Shown here: in pieces, positions 59,214 to 64,000 of the stretch
Layout of the letters: each line of letters opens with the position of its first letter
How positions within the stretch are numbered: the first letter of the stretch is position 1
Assembly: GCA_963736285.1 (NCBI GenBank)
Contig: CAVTOA010000001.1
Span: 153,327-217,326, forward strand
Direction of reading: 5' to 3'
Length of the DNA stretch: 64,000 nt
Source: CAVTOA01 sp963736285
GTDB taxonomy: Bacteria > Actinomycetota > Actinomycetes > Mycobacteriales > QHCE01
Program-made: the position numbers and the translations under genes
Notes under the pieces: model-generated
Databases searched by the model: none
Seen by the model: only the letters and a program-made list of their open reading frames with translations
Told to the model about the DNA's origin: nothing

Positions 59214-61913
59214 GTGCCGCGCGAGGTGCCCACGGTGCCCGCCACAGTGCCCGTGGTGCCTACGGAACCGAGCAGGCAGGCGCCATCGCAGAAGCCGTCC
59301 ACGGCGGCGCCCAGAAAGCCCAGCCCGACCGGTCCCACTCTGCTGACGACACCGGTGGTCAGACGTCCAGCTTTTCGCGACCGTGAGCTCACCGCTGAGC
59401 TGGAGCTTCGCGAGATAGCAGGTCATCTCGCGTTTACCCGCACTGACGTGACCGCCTGGTACCGCATGCCCGATCTGCAGTGGGCTTTTCGGGCTGACAA
59501 AGAGCGGATCGCCATCATCACCAGCGTCGCCGCTCAGTACGCAGCGCTGGCCGGATACCGGCTGCATGTACGCCGCACAAGTCGTCGCTATCCCGCGGAG
59601 GTGTGGGCGCAGCGGCTCCACGACCTTACGCCTAACCCGTTGCCAGACGTGCCCGGCGCGCCCACGTGGGGTGAGCACCTCGCGCATGCTCAAGAACGCA
59701 TTCACACCCACAGCTTGGACGAGGGTGAGGTCTATCTCGGCGTCACTTTTCAGCGGCGCACCATGCGTGAGCAGGCGATAGAGCTGCTCAATTCTCTTCG
59801 TCGGCAAGGTATTGGGCAGGCCGAGCGTGCCCGGTTGGCATCGTTGGTACGTCGATTCGACGAAGTGCTGGGCGCGTTTGGCCTCCGGGCTAGGCCCGCG
59901 ACGCCGCGCGAACTTGAGTGGTTGATTCACCGGTCGGTGGCGCTGTGCATGCCTCCTCCACACCAACTGCCCACGTTCGACAGTCAGCCGTGGGAGCCGG
60001 CCGACATCTTGTCATTCACGGAGAACACCCTGCGGTACCGCAGCCCTTACGGGAGCACTGTGCGGCTGGTCAATCGCGACGAAGGACACATAGAGCGCCA
60101 CGTCGCGGTACTGGCGTTTGGCCGGATGGAAGAGCTGATCATTCCGGAACGGCATGAGCCATGGCTGCATTACCACGAGCAGCTGCCGTGGAGCATGGAG
60201 TTGTCGTCACGAGTGGACGTGCTGGGCCAGGGCGATGCGTTGCGCAGCCTCGAACACAAACTTCTCACCATTCGCTCGCAGCAGCGCGACTATCACGAGC
60301 ATGAGATGGATGCCCCGCCGGAGCTGGAGCGGCTGGCGCAGCGGGCGCTCGATATCTCCGACGAGATGGCCACCGGGCTCGACCTGGAAGCCGCCCGGAT
60401 CCACGGATGGCATCGCATCGCTGTCTCTGGCGAGACGGAAGAAGAGTGCCTCGCCCGCGTTCGGATTCTCACCGACCACTACGCATCCATGCGCATCACC
60501 TTGCAGCACCCTAAGGACCAGCTGCGGTTGCTGGATGAGTTCATACCAGGGCAGCCGATCGCGAATACCGGTTATCTGCGACGCATGCCGGCGAAGTATT
60601 TCGCGGCAGCGGTGCCGCAAGCTGCTGCAGCGGTGGGCGATCGGCGCGGCCCCATCATTGGCGAAACCTGCGGGACTAGCCGTCGACCGGTCATGTGGGA
60701 TCCGCATTTTGCCACCGAGGTCCGGGAGCGGTCTGGGCTCGCCATTGTGGTTGCCGAGCCGGGGGGCGGTAAGTCCACATTGATGGGTGGCATCGCTTAC
60801 CTGACGGCGCGGCGCGGCATTCCGGTCACGCTGCTCGACCCGTCAGGGCCGTTAGCGCGCCTATGTCAGATGCCTGAGCTTGCTCCCTACAGCAAGGTGT
60901 ACGACCTCACCCGAGGTGAGCCAGGCACCCTCGCTCCCTATTCGCTGGTGCCAACTCCGAAGCGAGAGCATTTCAGTGCCGACGACGAATGGCAAGCAGC
61001 CGTTGCCGCGGCCCGAGCGGACCGCAAAGCGCTCGCCACCGATATCTGCACCATGCTGTTGCCACCGCAGGTGGCAAAGGAGCGGTCGACGCCCATCTTG
61101 CTTCAGCGGGCGGCTCGTCAGATTGAGCCAGTCGAATCTGCCATGTTGGACGATCTAGTCACCGCCGTTGCCGAGTTCGGTCAAGAAGGTCACGAACTTG
61201 CCGAGACGCTCGGTGATGTGCGAGACATGCCGTTGTCAAGGCTGTTCTTCGGCAAAGCGCCGGAGCGCACAGGCGACGACGAAGCCATATTGACCGTCAT
61301 CACGATGGCTGGTTTGACGCTGCCAGACCTCACCATCGACCGGGAGTATTGGCAGATCGAGGAGCGCATGGCGTTGCCCATGCTGCATTTGGCCACTGCC
61401 TTTACCACGCGGCGTGCGTATGGCTTCGGTATGAGTCAGCGCAAGCTCATTGGCTTGGACGAGACGCATTTCTTGTCCGGTTGGGGTTCGGGCCGCGCCC
61501 TGTTTACCCGGTTGGCCCGTGACTCCCGTAAGTGGAACATCGCCGCGTTGGCGGCAAGCCAAAACCCGATCGACATTCTCGGCCTGGATGTGCAGAACTT
61601 GGTCTCGACAGTGTTTGTGGGTCGCATCGCCGAGGATCCAGAAATCGCGGCTCAGGCACTGCGCATGGTCGGGGTTGAGCCGGGGATCGGCTACGAGGAC
61701 ACGCTGGCGCGACTCTCGATCTCTGACTCCGCGGACGAAAATCGCTTGGGCTATCGGGAATTCATCATGCGAGACGTGGATGGTCGGGTGCAGAAGTTCC
61801 GAGCTAGCCTGTCGTATGTACCGGGCCTACTGGAGCATCTGGATACCACGGCTGGAGGCGATTCTCGATTGCCGGGGTCAGCAGTCGCCACTGCGGGTGA
61901 GGAGCTCCGCTGA
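59214..61913 (+). CDS. VirB4-like ATPase, conserved region intact
   Basis: 899 open codons. A Pro-rich entry (~1-50) leads to the VirB4/TraC-like N-domain (TAWYRMPDLQWAFRADKERI onward) and a RecA-like motor with Walker A IVVAEPGGGKSTLMGG (~510), Walker B RKLIGLDETHFL (~743) and ASQNPIDILGLDVQNLVSTV. VirB4 proteins energise type IV secretion or conjugation. The 5' part of the gene is frameshifted; GTG 59214 or an internal start would be needed for expression. The stop overlaps the next ATG. Confidence 0.8.
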   Translation: MPREVPTVPATVPVVPTEPSRQAPSQKPSTAAPRKPSPTGPTLLTTPVVRRPAFRDRELTAELELREIAGHLAFTRTDVTAWYRMPDLQWAFRADKERIAIITSVAAQYAALAGYRLHVRRTSRRYPAEVWAQRLHDLTPNPLPDVPGAPTWGEHLAHAQERIHTHSLDEGEVYLGVTFQRRTMREQAIELLNSLRRQGIGQAERARLASLVRRFDEVLGAFGLRARPATPRELEWLIHRSVALCMPPPHQLPTFDSQPWEPADILSFTENTLRYRSPYGSTVRLVNRDEGHIERHVAVLAFGRMEELIIPERHEPWLHYHEQLPWSMELSSRVDVLGQGDALRSLEHKLLTIRSQQRDYHEHEMDAPPELERLAQRALDISDEMATGLDLEAARIHGWHRIAVSGETEEECLARVRILTDHYASMRITLQHPKDQLRLLDEFIPGQPIANTGYLRRMPAKYFAAAVPQAAAAVGDRRGPIIGETCGTSRRPVMWDPHFATEVRERSGLAIVVAEPGGGKSTLMGGIAYLTARRGIPVTLLDPSGPLARLCQMPELAPYSKVYDLTRGEPGTLAPYSLVPTPKREHFSADDEWQAAVAAARADRKALATDICTMLLPPQVAKERSTPILLQRAARQIEPVESAMLDDLVTAVAEFGQEGHELAETLGDVRDMPLSRLFFGKAPERTGDDEAILTVITMAGLTLPDLTIDREYWQIEERMALPMLHLATAFTTRRAYGFGMSQRKLIGLDETHFLSGWGSGRALFTRLARDSRKWNIAALAASQNPIDILGLDVQNLVSTVFVGRIAEDPEIAAQALRMVGVEPGIGYEDTLARLSISDSADENRLGYREFIMRDVDGRVQKFRASLSYVPGLLEHLDTTAGGDSRLPGSAVATAGEELR

Positions 61914-63855
61914 TGACGGACATGCTGGCGCATAGCTGGAAGGCGTTGCTGGTAGCGGTTCTCGCCGGTTTCGCCGTCATCTTCGTCGCCCCTACTCAGC
62001 CCGCTAAAGCGGACGACAGCCTGCGGTGTCAAGACGCCATGGAATTGTCTTGGTGGGGACGACAACTCCACATTGGACTGCAAGGACGCGCCGTCAGCAT
62101 CCCGACCCGACAGCGGGCTCGCGGGGTGGTTCTTGCGGGAACCCAAAAAGCCATCAGGCAAAGACCCCTTCGCCGACAAACCCATCGTCTCCACCTACGA
62201 CGTCTATGGCTATGCCGGGCTCGACTTTGCTACCTACGACTTGGGTTGTGGCCCGGATGCGGTGCGCAATCCCGCTGCCGTGACTACGAACACCATCGCG
62301 AACCTCATTTTCTCACCAGCATTGTGGCTGGTGGCGCTCGACGACAGCGTCCGGGAGTACGCGTACAAGCCAGACTCGATGTGGGGCTGGACGAACGAGC
62401 TCGTAGAAAAAGCGAGCAATGCGTTGCGGGATCGCATCTTCACGGTGTGGGGTGCATTGGTACTGGCCATCGTGGGTCTGTGGCTGTTGTGGGGAGCTCG
62501 TAACGGCAATATGTCGGCGGCGGTCACCACGGCGGGATGGGCACTGATTGGTGATGGCACTGGTCTCCGCAGTTGCGGCATGGCCGCTCAATGCCTTCAC
62601 GAGCTGCCGACCACACATTGACAGGTGCGTTAGGACAAGTCGCAGGTCATTGTCGGCGGAAAACCCACACGACAAACGTGATCCTGCGGTCGTGCCTCGG
62701 GTGTGCTCACCACCACTGTGCTGTACAACCAATGGCTGCGCGGAAACTTGGGCAGTAACACTCAGCGATGTCGCCAAGAAATACGGCCCGGATTTATACA
62801 AGGCACGCGCGATCAGTGGAAAGACGCGAAGAAGATGCGCGAAAGCTCCGATCAGCGCAGTGAGATCTTCAAAGAAAAGGCCGAACTGTGGAAAACCACG
62901 GCCGCAAAAGTGAAGGCCTAGATCCAGACGCGTACGACTACCTCACTGGCAAGAAGGGCACCGAGCGGAATTGGCGCTGCCTTCCTTGCGCTGGTGTCGG
63001 CTGTGGTCGCCACGCCGTTCGATTTAGTGGCCTCGCTCCTCGTGCTGATCGCGTTCTTGATCATCAGGCTGGCTGTCGTGTTCATGCCCGCGATCGGCAC
63101 GATCGGGATCTTGCGGCCCGCGTCGGGACCGTTGCGCAGCCTGCTGAGGACAGTGGCGGCTGCAATGGTCAACTGTGTCATCTTCGGTGCTGGTTCAGCC
63201 ATATTTCTATTGGGCGTGCAGATCATCACCAGTGCGCCGTCGTTGGCGGGCTGGCAGCAGATCTTGTTGATCTGGCTCATGGGGCTCATCTCTTTGGTTG
63301 CTCTTGCGCCCGTATCGTACGGTTGACACAACTCACCGGGGTCGACCCGATGAACAAACTGGCTGGCGGGATCAGACGGATGCATCAACGGGTTTTCGGC
63401 GACCTGCGACGCTTTTCGGTTACTGCCGCCGGCAGTTACGTCGGCGATTCGGCTGCGTTGGACGCACACGAACGGCGGGCAGCACGGCACACGGACACGT
63501 TGTTCCCGGCCGGAGACTTGGAGCCGACATGTGCGGTGGGCAATGACCCAGCCTTGCGTGTCGATCCGGCACGAGAACACGTTGGTGGTCGCCTCCACCC
63601 GGGGAGACATGAGTTCGGCCTATGCGGAACGGGACGCACGAGGGAGATGCCGACCGACACGATCGAGGGGCCCATCATCGCCGCGGGGCCAGCGATGTCG
63701 GTGGGTCGGTGGCCCCAGCTCCACGTGCAGCGCGCGCACCGCGGGAGCGGTACGTGGTGTTCACACCGGGCAAGCCAGCGCGCACCGAAGCGTCAGCGGG
63801 GCTGGTAGCAGAAGAGTCTGCGTCGGAGCGGCCCGAAGGGTTTAGTCGTGCCTGA
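61913..63855 (+). pseudogene. VirB6/TrbL-like polytopic membrane protein, heavily frameshifted
   Basis: ATG 61913 encodes a signal-like start (LLVAVLAGFAVIFVAPTQPA). The gene then continues in pieces across all three frames: FADKPIVSTYDVYGYAGLDF (62073 on), VMALVSAVAAWPLNA (~62552), TTTVLYNQWLRGNLG (~62706), SDQRSEIFKEKAELWKTTAA, IGAAFLALVSAVVATPFDLV (~62970), LIAFLIIRLAVVFMPAIGTI, then RRFSVTAAGSYVG (~63415), ending ASERPEGFSRA at 63855. I count at least eight shifts. Joined, it is a ~640-residue protein with ~6 membrane helices and a basic tail. No functional product is possible. Confidence 0.7.
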
Positions 63856-64000
63856 TGGGTCCGGCCAGTGGTTCCCGCAAGCCGGGTTGGCGGTTCGTGG
63901 GTTGCCATAGGAGACTCGCCAGCTTATTGGTCGGGAGTGCTGGTCATCGCTCGTTCACGCATAGCGCTGATGACGGTGCACCATCCGATGCCGGAACCTC
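63855..64000 (+). pseudogene. Next gene of the T4SS-like operon, 5' end, apparently frameshifted
   Basis: ATG 63855 overlaps the previous stop (TGATG) and encodes GPASGSRKPGWRFVG. One base further, the more protein-like continuation is VAIGDSPAYWSGVLVIARSR, reaching the right edge. A GGG run at ~63898 is the likely site of an extra base. Too little is visible to name it. Confidence 0.45.

Overview
The window is chromosomal DNA from an actinomycete of moderately high GC (about 60% by eye, lower than most of the group). The evidence is the mycobacterial-type integration host factor mIHF, a BldD regulator with an intact c-di-GMP signature, a PriA without an ATPase P-loop, a translationally controlled pyrR leader, and the actinobacterial orders pepP-efp-nusB-bldD-pyrR-pyrBC-carAB-pyrF-mihF-gmk-rpoZ-coaBC-metK-priA and rpe-ribDE-ribBA-ribH-hisE-hisG. 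A low-GC sporulating lineage near Glycomycetales or Micromonosporales is my guess; the sequence does not prove it.

Layout. 0-4.4 kb: a polyamine-type ABC importer operon ending in a metal-dependent amidohydrolase. 4.4-11.8 kb: an ABC-F ATPase, a TetR regulator divergent from a membrane protein with a 35-bp palindromic operator between them, then a second TetR and aconitase. ABC-F, TetR and acn match a mycobacterial neighbourhood (Rv1473/Rv1474c/Rv1475c) into which the first TetR pair has been placed. 11.8-17.7 kb: an accessory, more AT-rich island with an AAA/DUF4143 ATPase behind four 23-bp repeats, a fragment of a paralogue, a frameshifted glycosyltransferase, two toxin-antitoxin modules with palindromic operators, and a 292-bp duplicated 3' end of pepP. 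17.7-37 kb: a dense housekeeping block (pepP, sirtuin, efp, nusB, bldD, the pyr operon, mihF, gmk, rpoZ, coaBC, metK, priA). Within it carA carries an in-frame 36-bp minisatellite and pyrB runs 119 nt into pyrC.

37-50 kb: fmt-rsmB flanked by accessory DNA in decay. An IS5-type element sits in the signal peptide of a PKD-domain exoprotein. There are also a frameshifted RelE-like toxin, an IS630 remnant that cut another gene, a frameshifted threonine aldolase, an internally deleted drug exporter, an XRE regulator-radical SAM pair of unknown function, and an unrecognised 343-aa protein. 50-57.4 kb: rpe, a REC-GGDEF protein (a likely source of the c-di-GMP that BldD senses), riboflavin biosynthesis and hisE/hisG. 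57.5-64 kb: a type IV secretion-like operon (VirB2-, VirB3-, VirB4- and VirB6-like). The VirB4 ATPase core is intact, but most partner genes have one or more frameshifts.

The contrast between intact essential operons and clustered single-base frameshifts in accessory loci points to ongoing local gene decay rather than uniformly poor sequence, though raw reads would have to confirm this. No rRNA, tRNA or CRISPR array was seen.
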